Origin: Acetofilamentum sp.
GTDB lineage: Bacteria; Bacteroidota; Bacteroidia; Bacteroidales; JAFGUD01
Length of the DNA stretch: 10,176 bases
Reading direction: 5' to 3'
Assembly: GCA_020722645.1 (NCBI GenBank)
Contig: DYKL01000106.1
Span: forward strand, 1-10,176
How positions within the stretch are numbered: position 1 is the stretch's first letter; each line of letters begins with the position of its first letter. Below are positions 1 through 6,186 of the stretch, piece by piece. The translations under genes and the position numbers were made by a program. The notes under the pieces are model-generated. The model saw nothing but the letters and a program-made list of their open reading frames with translations. It was not told the DNA's origin and ran no database searches.

Positions 1-37
1 GTTTCAATCCTTGTTGTAATGGACATTTAATAGAAAT
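1..37 (-). CRISPR. Leader-proximal CRISPR repeat (one copy, array cut by window edge)
   Basis: The plus strand starts GTTTCAATCCTTGTTGTAAT and the unit closes with GAAAT at 33-37, so its ends are near inverted repeats (GTTTC / GAAAT), as in many type I-B and type III repeats. Read on the minus strand it ends in ATTGAAAC, which is the usual 8-nt 5' handle of I-B crRNAs. This suggests that the array is transcribed leftward, like the cas genes, and that this is the first repeat after the leader. Only one copy is visible, so the 37-bp length and the array itself are inferred from the sequence type and from its position next to cas4/cas2/cas1. The array should continue beyond position 1. Confidence 0.72.
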
Positions 38-232
38 CCGTCTATTGTCATAATACTTTGATTTCTATCTATATATGATTTGTTTTCAATCCCTTGTTTT
101 TTTATTTTCAGTACGTCAAAGAACTTGTTTTTTGAATATTTTATGTTATTTTTCATAAATACAATGTGCTTATTTTCAATGATTTACAGCATATAAAATA
201 TCTTTATAAAAATAAATTTACACACGGAAAAA
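38..232 (-). promoter_or_regulatory. Probable CRISPR leader
   Basis: This 195-bp, strongly AT-rich, non-coding stretch lies between the cas4 stop and the repeat. Its position, composition and lack of any ORF fit a leader that carries the array promoter and the spacer-integration signals. On the minus strand TTCTTTGACGTAC (123-111) contains a TTTG resembling the Bacteroidota -33 box, but I could not find a matching TAnnTTTG -7 box at a suitable distance. The leader also holds a repeat-like remnant at 82-96 and an 8-bp inverted repeat reaching into the first repeat. Confidence 0.6.
82..96 (-). repeat. Repeat-like remnant in the leader
   Basis: The minus strand reads ACAAGGGATTGAAAAC, against ACAAGGATTGAAAC at the 3' end of the repeat at 1-37, a match apart from two single-base insertions. 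It lies about 81 bp from the repeat start, close to one repeat-spacer period. Similarity does not extend to the rest of the 37-bp unit, so it may be a decayed repeat, an integrase-recognition motif, or chance in AT-rich DNA. Confidence 0.3.
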
Positions 233-805
233 TCACTCGGTACAAATATTTTTATAGGTGCAAGATAAACATCTTTTTTTATATTTTGTTGCTTTAGGAT
301 AAAAATTTTTTTCAATTATTTCGTAAATATCTATTATACAATTTTTTATGTTTTTTTTATCTTCTTCCAAAATCTCTATTTCAACCAATTTATTTTTGCT
401 CCGGGTATATACCAAATATCCTTTATTGACCATTTTCCCAAAATTTTCTTCTATTAAAACAGCATAGCAATACAATTGTGTTTTGTATGTATCGTAAACA
501 ATATCTTTGTATTCCGCAAATTTGAAATCCAAAGGTGCCATTGTGCCATCGCTTAACTCAAGAATTTCGTCAACTTCGCCCCGCAAATTTGAATTTGTTA
601 TATATTGATATTGATATTTTTTTACGACGCCTATTCTTTTTCTCAAATAATCAATATTTTGAATAGCTTTTAGTTCGTGTATTTCTCGTCCTTTTTGCAC
701 TTTATAAAATTTTTCTTCATATTGAGGAATACCCAAAACATACTCAAAGTACGTAAAACGCGGGCAATACAAATATTCAATTATATGTGATGGTGTTAAT
801 GTCAT
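233..805 (-). CDS. cas4: CRISPR-associated exonuclease Cas4
   Basis: A 190-residue RecB-like nuclease with an iron-sulphur cluster. In the family Cas4 trims prespacers and helps select PAM-flanked DNA before Cas1-Cas2 integration. Visible here are the first cluster cysteine (C14 in YCPRF), the C-terminal trio C179, C182 and C188 (CLSCTYKNIC), the nuclease acidic motifs GEVDEIL and LDFKFAE (D-x-K type), and the QxxxY motif YKTQLYCYA. The length is normal for stand-alone Cas4. The ATG follows AAAAGG with almost no spacing. A 92-nt gap with no clear promoter separates it from cas2. It is the last cas gene before the leader, whereas cas4 commonly precedes cas1. Confidence 0.95.
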   Translation of the reverse strand: MTLTPSHIIEYLYCPRFTYFEYVLGIPQYEEKFYKVQKGREIHELKAIQNIDYLRKRIGVVKKYQYQYITNSNLRGEVDEILELSDGTMAPLDFKFAEYKDIVYDTYKTQLYCYAVLIEENFGKMVNKGYLVYTRSKNKLVEIEILEEDKKNIKNCIIDIYEIIEKNFYPKATKYKKRCLSCTYKNICTE

Positions 806-897
806 CCTTTTATTTTATAATTGTAAATGTTAAATCCGAAATACCTTAAATTATCAACAATTTATTTGCGATTTTACTTATCTACGTGTTTACGAAT

Positions 898-1188
898 TTA
901 GAAAAACAAAGCCTGAACCTTATCTGTTACCAATTTTTTGTCAAAAGCCTGACCAAGCAAAGCACATTGCTGCAATTCCGACTTATTCATCGGAAAAATA
1001 TAAACAGAGTCTTTTTCCAAATCTATAATTTCTTCAATCTGCAACTGCAAAGTATCTTTGTCGTTATCTTCCAAAGTTCCCAAAAAAACAGAAAATTGAA
1101 CGCGATACAAACCCGCTTGTTTGCACATTTTTGCAATTTTATTACGAGTTTTATCCTTTTCTATGTCATATAATACCCAAACTATCAT
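898..1188 (-). CDS. cas2: CRISPR-associated protein Cas2
   Basis: A 96-residue Cas2, the dimeric ferredoxin-fold protein that bridges two Cas1 dimers in the spacer-integration complex. The N-terminal strand MIVWVLYDIEKDKTRNKI holds the conserved aspartate (D8), followed by the usual GLYRVQFSVFLG segment and, later, the VYIFPM strand. Length and motif order are typical. The ATG overlaps the cas1 TGA stop as ATGA, a 4-nt overlap that implies coupled translation and equal dosage with Cas1. Confidence 0.95.
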   Translation of the reverse strand: MIVWVLYDIEKDKTRNKIAKMCKQAGLYRVQFSVFLGTLEDNDKDTLQLQIEEIIDLEKDSVYIFPMNKSELQQCALLGQAFDKKLVTDKVQALFF

Positions 1189-2228
1189 AAATTAAAAATT
1201 TTATCAATATCATCGGTGTTTTCGCCCGATACACTTTCTTTTTTTATCAATGAATTCGCATAACTGCGGGCATCAGCCAAAATTGCATTGCTGCGTGTTT
1301 GATTTCTGCCTTTGTATCTTATTGTCTCCACATCAAAAAAATTATTAAATGCCTGAACAAGTAGTTCTTTGCCTTCTTTGTTCAAACTATATCCGTTTGT
1401 TATTTCATCGGTTTGTGATTGTTTTACTTTTTTGCCGGAAAACAGCTTAAAAACGACTTCGGTTGCATAAATTCTGTATGGTTCTATAAAATCGAAAACA
1501 AAACTTAGTTGATTGTAATCATCACGATGCAAATAACCCAAATACGGGTCTAATCCGGCTAAAATCAATGATTTTTCTATTTTTCCGTACAAAATTCCAA
1601 AAGCATAGTTCAAAAAAGCATTAAACGGGTCTTTTGCCGGTCGTGAACTCCTGCCTGCGAATTGATATTGTTTTGGCAGAACATAGCTGAGAGTTTCAAA
1701 AAACAACCTGCCCGAAGTACCCTCCAAACCCCTTATTGTTTCGGCTACATCTTTAACCGAATTTCCTTCCAATTGTGATAAAGAAATGTTCAATGCCTGC
1801 ATTTTTTCAATTTTATCGTCCAAATATTCATTTTCGTTGGTTCTGTGTTTTTTCAACCATTTAATAAAGTTGATTTCATTTTCGATTTTTGTCGAAATCC
1901 ATTCTTTTGTGCTTTTTAAACCTTCTTTGTTCAAACTTGCTTCCAATTGTTTTTTGCGGATAAGCGTAGTACTGCCCAATTTACTGTGCCAAACTCTGCC
2001 AATCGGTCGCCCGTCCCATTCCACAAAAACGATGTCGATATTGTTCATAACCGCAAGTTTAACAGCATCGCTGCTCAAGGCAACACCTTCATTCAAAATT
2101 ATAGATGTAACTTTTTTGGCCGAAAAATGATGTTTAATCATCTCGTTGTTCTCATCTTTGCGTTTAATTTCAAACATCTGGTCTTTGATGTGAACGTAAG
2201 TCCCTTTTGTGTTGATGTATAGCTGCAA
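1185..2228 (-). CDS. cas1: CRISPR integrase Cas1
   Basis: A 347-residue type I-B-like Cas1, the metal-dependent integrase that inserts prespacers at the leader-repeat junction. The catalytic set is present: E169 in GLEGTSGRLFFETL, H234 in GYLHRDD, and D246 (with E249) in FVFDFIEPYR. The protein begins MQLYINTKGTYVHIKD, which matches the family's first beta strand, but the start codon is TTG. An in-frame TAA lies five codons upstream of it and the next internal ATG (codon 18) would remove the first strand, so TTG is the best start. It is separated from cas6 by the transposase gene and is translationally coupled to cas2. Confidence 0.95.
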   Translation of the reverse strand: MQLYINTKGTYVHIKDQMFEIKRKDENNEMIKHHFSAKKVTSIILNEGVALSSDAVKLAVMNNIDIVFVEWDGRPIGRVWHSKLGSTTLIRKKQLEASLNKEGLKSTKEWISTKIENEINFIKWLKKHRTNENEYLDDKIEKMQALNISLSQLEGNSVKDVAETIRGLEGTSGRLFFETLSYVLPKQYQFAGRSSRPAKDPFNAFLNYAFGILYGKIEKSLILAGLDPYLGYLHRDDYNQLSFVFDFIEPYRIYATEVVFKLFSGKKVKQSQTDEITNGYSLNKEGKELLVQAFNNFFDVETIRYKGRNQTRSNAILADARSYANSLIKKESVSGENTDDIDKIFNL

Positions 2229-2311
2229 AACAGTAAAAAGTTATTAAGTTAAGTATTGTTGCATTTATTAAAAATTGTGCTTATGTTTTTTAAACAAATT
2301 TCTTAATTACA

Positions 2312-2410
2312 CTATGAGTTACCCTTTTGCAATATCCAATCAAACAAATATTTTTCGTCGTACTCAATTCCATATTTCTTTAAAAATTCTATATATTCTT
2401 CTTTGAATGT
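2312..2410 (-). pseudogene. Out-of-frame C-terminal segment of the IS200-type transposase
   Basis: In the -1 frame the sequence encodes 32 residues beginning TFKEEYIEFLKKYGIEYDE and ending at TAG (2314-2312). This is the expected C-terminal helix of this transposase family. A -1 slip on A_AAA_AAA at 2416-2410 joins it exactly to the upstream frame and gives a 158-residue protein counted from the ATG at 2787. Confidence 0.8.
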
Positions 2411-2787
2411 TTTTTTCGATGATGTTCTTTTTGATTTTCTATATATTTAACAACTCTGTCTATGTGTGAACGTGAATACGAAAAGGCTACATAACCGTTT
2501 TGCCATTGAAATTTTTGTTTTAACCAATTATTTGAGTTAATAAAATCGGTCGAAGCAATTTTTATATCGTGTATTAAATCAGCAATTGTTATTGTAGTCC
2601 CAAAACCAACAAAGATATGTATGTGGTCTTCTACGCTGTTTATTGTAATAAGTTTTTGGTTCCGATTTTGAATAATTCCGGTTATGTATTTATGTAATTC
2701 TTGCCTAAAATCGTCTTTTAATAGACTTTGTCGATATTTTACTGCAAAAACAAATTGAAGATATATTTGCGTGTAAGTGTTTGCCAT
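2389..2787 (-). CDS. tnpA: IS200/IS605-type Y1 (HUH) transposase, REP-associated type, C-terminally frameshifted
   Basis: A single-strand DNA transposase of the Transposase_17 / Y1 type. From the ATG at 2787 (MANTYTQIYLQFVFAVK) the 132 residues include the HUH-type metal motif DHIHIFVG (H55, H57) and the catalytic tyrosine Y115 in RVVKYIENQKEHH. I preferred this start because relatives begin MANTYTQ; an ATG at 2793 and a TTG at 2796 are also in frame. The frame ends early: after HHRKK it runs into HSKKNI and stops, whereas the normal family C-terminus (TFKEEYIEFLKKYGIEYDE) continues in the -1 frame. The shift is at a run of seven A on the coding strand (2416-2410). It sits inside the cas locus between cas6 and cas1, next to a cluster of REP-like palindromes. 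It is either a recent pseudogene, a sequencing indel, or a slippage-expressed gene. Confidence 0.9.
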   Translation of the reverse strand: MANTYTQIYLQFVFAVKYRQSLLKDDFRQELHKYITGIIQNRNQKLITINSVEDHIHIFVGFGTTITIADLIHDIKIASTDFINSNNWLKQKFQWQNGYVAFSYSRSHIDRVVKYIENQKEHHRKKHSKKNI

Positions 2788-2805
2788 ATTCATCAAAATT
2801 AAGAA

Positions 2806-2820
2806 AAGTCCTACGGACTT
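2806..2820 (-). repeat. REP-like palindrome R1 (inverted orientation)
   Basis: AAGTCC-TAC-GGACTT on the plus strand: a perfect 6-bp stem with a 3-nt loop. On the minus strand the core reads CCGTAGG, so this copy is inverted relative to R3-R7. It lies immediately upstream of the transposase start. The TTTRTA tail seen in most other copies is not recognisable (AATTTT instead). Confidence 0.65.
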
Positions 2821-2840
2821 ATATTATGGTTTAGTTTTGT

Positions 2841-2866
2841 TATAAATAGTTATGTCCTACGGACAT
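2841..2866 (-). repeat. REP-like palindrome R2 with tail (inverted orientation)
   Basis: ATGTCC-TAC-GGACAT (2852-2866), a perfect 6-bp stem. On the minus strand it is followed by a 5-nt spacer (AACTA) and TTTATA at 2846-2841. Compared with R1 the second stem pair has changed on both sides (A-T to T-A), a compensatory change. Confidence 0.7.
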
Positions 2867-2883
2867 TTTTAAAAAATTATCAT

Positions 2884-2910
2884 ACTCCGTTAGGAGTTCG
2901 CAATTTGTAT
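2884..2910 (+). repeat. REP-like palindrome R3 with tail
   Basis: ACTCC-GTTA-GGAGT (2884-2897), then after the next T a 5-nt spacer CGCAA and the tail TTTGTAT (2904-2910). Same orientation as R4-R7. Confidence 0.75.
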
Positions 2911-2934
2911 AAATAGGTCGACAGTTGATAGTTT

Positions 2935-2964
2935 TTAACTCCGTTAGGAGTTAACTGTTTGTAT
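2935..2964 (+). repeat. REP-like palindrome R4 with tail
   Basis: TTAACTCC-GTTA-GGAGTTAA (2935-2954), the longest stem of the set at 8 bp. The 5-nt spacer AACTG and tail TTTGTAT (2958-2964) follow at the same distance as in R3. Confidence 0.75.
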
Positions 2965-2993
2965 TAACACCGTTAGGTGTTACCCGTTTGTAT
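2965..2993 (+). repeat. REP-like palindrome R5 with tail, overlapping the cas6 3' end
   Basis: TAACACC-GTTA-GGTGTTA (2965-2982): the T-A pair of R3/R4 (ACTCC/GGAGT) is replaced by A-T (ACACC/GGTGT), so both arms changed together. The spacer ACCCG and tail TTTGTAT (2987-2993) follow. The cas6 stop codon (2982-2980) lies in the right arm, and the tail is read as Cas6 codons on the other strand. A further TTTGTAT copy is at 3003-3009. Confidence 0.75.
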
Positions 2994-3648
2994 GAAAACC
3001 TGTTTGTATACAACCAAACCCCCTCGACGGCGACTTCCCAATACCCACAAATTCCGGTAAAACAGCATTTGTAACAAAAGAACCACTAAAAGCCAATATT
3101 TTTTTATCTTTAAACATTGTTTCACGCTCATTAAAACTACCTTTAGTCATAATCTTTTCAGAAACGAAAAAATCTACACCTTTGTAGAAACTCAGAATGT
3201 TATTTTGTAGCATTTTATTCAAAAAAGCTTCTTTGTCGGTGTTTTCGTTTTTGTAAATCTTGAAATTATCCTGATTCAGAGCTATCCACAAAGTAGCAAA
3301 TTTATATTCATGCAACTCAGAAAAATCGCCTATTTCTGTAATATCAGTTGTTATGTTTTTTGAGTTTATTTGATATTCTTTGTTTTCAATGTTCAAAAAT
3401 TTAATTTTTAAGAACAAATCCACTAAAAGTTGTGCACCTTCTTGCAGTCCAATCAGATACGGTATTTTGCCAATAACTTTGTACTGCACAAGCGGATATT
3501 TGTATCTGTGCGAGCCATCGGCAAAGTGATTGTGCAAAAGCTCCGATTTTTCCTTAAATAAATTCCCGAAAAATCCCCGCAATTTGTGTGCATCGCGAGT
3601 CTTTAAAGCAATTTCCGGAAATTTTATGGTGGCAGTTTGTAGTTGCAT
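2980..3648 (-). CDS. cas6: CRISPR pre-crRNA endoribonuclease Cas6 (Cas6b-like)
   Basis: A 222-residue Cas6 of the RAMP superfamily, which cuts pre-crRNA within each repeat to leave the 8-nt 5' handle. It resembles the Cas6b-type proteins of Bacteroidota: the N-terminal half has LRGFFGNLF, then HNHFADGSHRYKYPLVQYK, where H39, H41 or H47 could be the catalytic histidine (not resolvable by eye). The C-terminus carries the glycine-rich RAMP loop GIGKSPSRGFGC. Relatives usually end soon after GFG; here the last residues (TGFHTNG) and the stop are encoded by REP-like sequence. The gene lies 108 nt after cas3, unlike the usual first position in I-B operons. Its sampled GC content, about 34%, is above that of cas3. 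Confidence 0.9.
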   Translation of the reverse strand: MQLQTATIKFPEIALKTRDAHKLRGFFGNLFKEKSELLHNHFADGSHRYKYPLVQYKVIGKIPYLIGLQEGAQLLVDLFLKIKFLNIENKEYQINSKNITTDITEIGDFSELHEYKFATLWIALNQDNFKIYKNENTDKEAFLNKMLQNNILSFYKGVDFFVSEKIMTKGSFNERETMFKDKKILAFSGSFVTNAVLPEFVGIGKSPSRGFGCIQTGFHTNG

Positions 3649-3674
3649 AGTTTATTAAATTTAGTTTTTCTTTT

Positions 3675-3702
3675 AACTCCGTTAGGAGTTCGCTACTTGT
3701 AA
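3675..3702 (+). repeat. REP-like palindrome R6 in the cas3-cas6 gap
   Basis: AACTCC-GTTA-GGAGTT (3675-3690), identical in its hairpin core to R4 although about 740 bp away. It has a 5-nt spacer CGCTA and a diverged tail CTTGTAA (3696-3702). Confidence 0.75.
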
Positions 3703-3724
3703 AACATCAAGTATCAAATACACT

Positions 3725-3753
3725 AAACTCCATAAGGAGTTTTCTTTTTATAT
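3725..3753 (+). repeat. REP-like palindrome R7 after the cas3 stop
   Basis: AAACTCC-ATAA-GGAGTTT (3725-3742), with the loop changed from GTTA to ATAA but the stem intact. The tail TTTATAT (3747-3753) begins 5 nt after GGAGTT, as in the other copies. On the transcript it lies directly after the cas3 stop, so it could also end or stabilise the upstream mRNA. Confidence 0.65.
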
Positions 3754-3756
3754 CCC

Positions 3757-6186
3757 TTATAACATAACCGTTTTTCCGTCGCTAACTCCTTCTCTGATAA
3801 AACCTGTTTCTATATCATAATTATCATTTAAATTATCAAAACAAACCAATTTAATTTTTTCTGAAAACTCATTCAAATTAGCTAAGCCATTTGTGAATTT
3901 TTCCGGAATAGCTATAATATATTGGTTAAAAGTTTTTTTATAATCTTTGTCAAATTCTTCTTTTGATAATTCTTTACTTAGTAATTTGTTGTAGGCATTT
4001 CTTGCTGCTTTTGCTTCATCGTTTAATTCTATAAAAACAGAAACTGACCAATTTGCGTCTTCAATTATGCGAAATTTGTTAATCGCTCTTTCATCAGATA
4101 TTTCTGTTTTGTATTTTAATTTTTTTAGTGCTTCAAAAAATTCTCTTGATTTATCAAAAGCTGAAATATCAGATATTTCGTTAAAATATCTATTAATAAT
4201 TTCTAAATAATCACTTTCAGGTATTTCTGTTCGATTTTTTAAAACCTTTAAAACTTGTGTGCGAGTTAAAGTGTCATATACCAATTTACATTCACTTCTG
4301 CCGTTTTCTTTTTCAAATTCAATAATATACAACGGAGAACCTTCTCGTTCTTTGTCGTTTTCTCTGTTAATTCTACCGGCAACTTGGACAATAGAGTCAA
4401 TTGGTGCTAAATCTCTAAATCCCATATCAAAATCTAAATCAACTCCGGCTTCTACAACTTGTGTAGATACTAAAACAGGGTGTTTTTTTTCGGCTATATC
4501 AATTTTGATATTTTCAATAATTTCTAAACGAACAGCAGGTACTATATTTGTCGATAAATAATAAAGTGGTGCAATATTATTTTTTTTTAGTTCTTTAAAA
4601 ACATCAATAGAACGCTGAACTGTGTTACAAACAATCAAGCAGGACTTGTTATTAGGTCTTTTTTCGTCAAACAAATTATAAAAATCTTCATTTGAAACAA
4701 TAGTTTCATCAATTAAAGGAACAATTTTAGTACGATTAAATTTAGCAAAGACTTGTTCGTTTTCTTTTAACAATTCTAATGTAGTAATTTTTTCATTTAT
4801 ATCTGATAAAATATTTTTTTCAGCAAGCTCAAAAATTTTAGGCTTTGTTGCAGTCATTAGTATGAGGCGAGTGTTTAAAAACTTACTTAAATAATACAAA
4901 ACAGCACCAATAAAAGGTAATTTTTCCAATTGTAAAGTCTGAACTTCGTCTAAAATTACTATTGCTCCCGCTAAATGATTAAATTTTAGCAACATCTTAT
5001 TGCGATTGCTGATAATTGTTTCAAAAAACTGGACAAAAGATGTTATTACAATATCTGATTGCCAAGTATTTAGCTCCATTAACTTTTGATTATAATCCTC
5101 ATTCTCGCTATTTTCAATTCTTTCATTTTCTTTACTAAAAACGTCAGCATACTGGTAATGAGCCAAAATGTTTATGTTGCCTTCTTCAATTTGTTTATTA
5201 AAAACATTTTTTGTATAAACTTTTAAACCTTGCTCAATTATGTTTATGAAAGGTAACCCGTAAATAATTTGTGATTCGTGGTTTTCTGTTTCTTTTATCT
5301 TTTTTTTCAATCGCAATGCAAAATCTAATGAAGTTAGTGTTTTCCCAATTCCTGTTGGTGCTGTTAGCGTGAATATTTTGTAACCTAAAATATCATCTCT
5401 GTTTAAATTTTCTATTACTGCGGCTCTAACATAATTTCTTAACTTATTTTGCTCATAACCTTTGATATTTTCTAATGTTGGTAAATTGTTTAAACTAACT
5501 TTACCTATATAATTTTCAACAGATTTTTCATCTATTCCTTTTCTTGTATAATGTTTTGTCTCAGAAGCGTCAAGTTTGTCTGATTCTATAAGCAATGAAA
5601 AAAGATAATTTATTAGAAAATAATTTTTTGCGTCTGATTGTTTTATTAGATTTTTTATTGTTTTCCTGAATATCTTTGTTTCTGGCACTTTAAAATAATT
5701 TGTTAAGTTAGGTTCAGATAGTTCTTCTGATATTTGTTTAATGTTTTTTCTTAAATCAGCGACTTGTTTCTCAAAATTATGAATTGTTTCGGGTTTAAAA
5801 TCTCCAATCATTAAATCTAACTCAGATAAATTATCGAAACTACTGTGATGATTTTTAATTATAAAATATTGCAATGCAGCAATTAATGGATTTTCAATAT
5901 TCTTATTTAAAATTGCAAAAGCTCCTATTCGTGCATGATTTTTCAGTTCATTGTCGGTATTTTTGCCAAGCAAATAATTTTGAAAATAATTGGTATATTT
6001 TCCCAAGTCGTGAAACTTAGATATTTCTTCAATAATTTTTTTTAATTCGTCTTGCGAAAAATCAAAATTAACAATTTCCAAATGACTCAATATCGATTTT
6101 TGTAAAACACCGAATAAATGTTTTTTCAGTAATTTGCTGCCAATTTTCTCTCCGTTTACTTCTTTTGCGTGTGAATAAAATTCCAT
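3757..6186 (-). CDS. cas3: CRISPR nuclease-helicase Cas3 (HD + SF2 helicase)
   Basis: An 809-residue single-chain Cas3, recruited by Cascade to nick and degrade the displaced DNA strand. The N-terminal HD nuclease shows FHDLGK (H59, D60), NHARIGAF (H84) and KNHHSSF (H113, H114), with SDKLDA (D203) at the domain end. The helicase has Walker A TAPTGIGKT (275-283), the Walker B/DEAD-like box DEVQ (413-416), motif III MTAT (444-447), STQVVEAGVDLDFD (574-587) and motif VI QVAGRINR (601-608). All motifs look intact and the length is normal for type I-B. Its ATG overlaps the cas5 stop by one base (TAATG), so translation is probably coupled. Sampled GC content is about 26%. Confidence 0.96.
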   Translation of the reverse strand: MEFYSHAKEVNGEKIGSKLLKKHLFGVLQKSILSHLEIVNFDFSQDELKKIIEEISKFHDLGKYTNYFQNYLLGKNTDNELKNHARIGAFAILNKNIENPLIAALQYFIIKNHHSSFDNLSELDLMIGDFKPETIHNFEKQVADLRKNIKQISEELSEPNLTNYFKVPETKIFRKTIKNLIKQSDAKNYFLINYLFSLLIESDKLDASETKHYTRKGIDEKSVENYIGKVSLNNLPTLENIKGYEQNKLRNYVRAAVIENLNRDDILGYKIFTLTAPTGIGKTLTSLDFALRLKKKIKETENHESQIIYGLPFINIIEQGLKVYTKNVFNKQIEEGNINILAHYQYADVFSKENERIENSENEDYNQKLMELNTWQSDIVITSFVQFFETIISNRNKMLLKFNHLAGAIVILDEVQTLQLEKLPFIGAVLYYLSKFLNTRLILMTATKPKIFELAEKNILSDINEKITTLELLKENEQVFAKFNRTKIVPLIDETIVSNEDFYNLFDEKRPNNKSCLIVCNTVQRSIDVFKELKKNNIAPLYYLSTNIVPAVRLEIIENIKIDIAEKKHPVLVSTQVVEAGVDLDFDMGFRDLAPIDSIVQVAGRINRENDKEREGSPLYIIEFEKENGRSECKLVYDTLTRTQVLKVLKNRTEIPESDYLEIINRYFNEISDISAFDKSREFFEALKKLKYKTEISDERAINKFRIIEDANWSVSVFIELNDEAKAARNAYNKLLSKELSKEEFDKDYKKTFNQYIIAIPEKFTNGLANLNEFSEKIKLVCFDNLNDNYDIETGFIREGVSDGKTVML

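Noticed and set aside
38..232. A CreTA-like crRNA-mimic toxin-antitoxin pair using the repeat remnant in the leader
   Set aside because: I see only one partial repeat end, no second one on the far side, no small toxin ORF, and no clear complementarity to a nearby promoter.
886..1173. Plus-strand open frame opposite cas2
   Set aside because: It is the antisense of cas2, with no start signal or recognisable protein. The same applies to plus-strand frames opposite cas1 (1786-2222), cas3 (4259-4561) and cas8b (9618-9899).
4581..4589. Nine-T run (nine A on the coding strand) in cas3 as a frameshift site
   Set aside because: The Cas3 frame continues through it with all helicase motifs intact on both sides, so it is just AsnLys-rich coding in an AT-rich genome.
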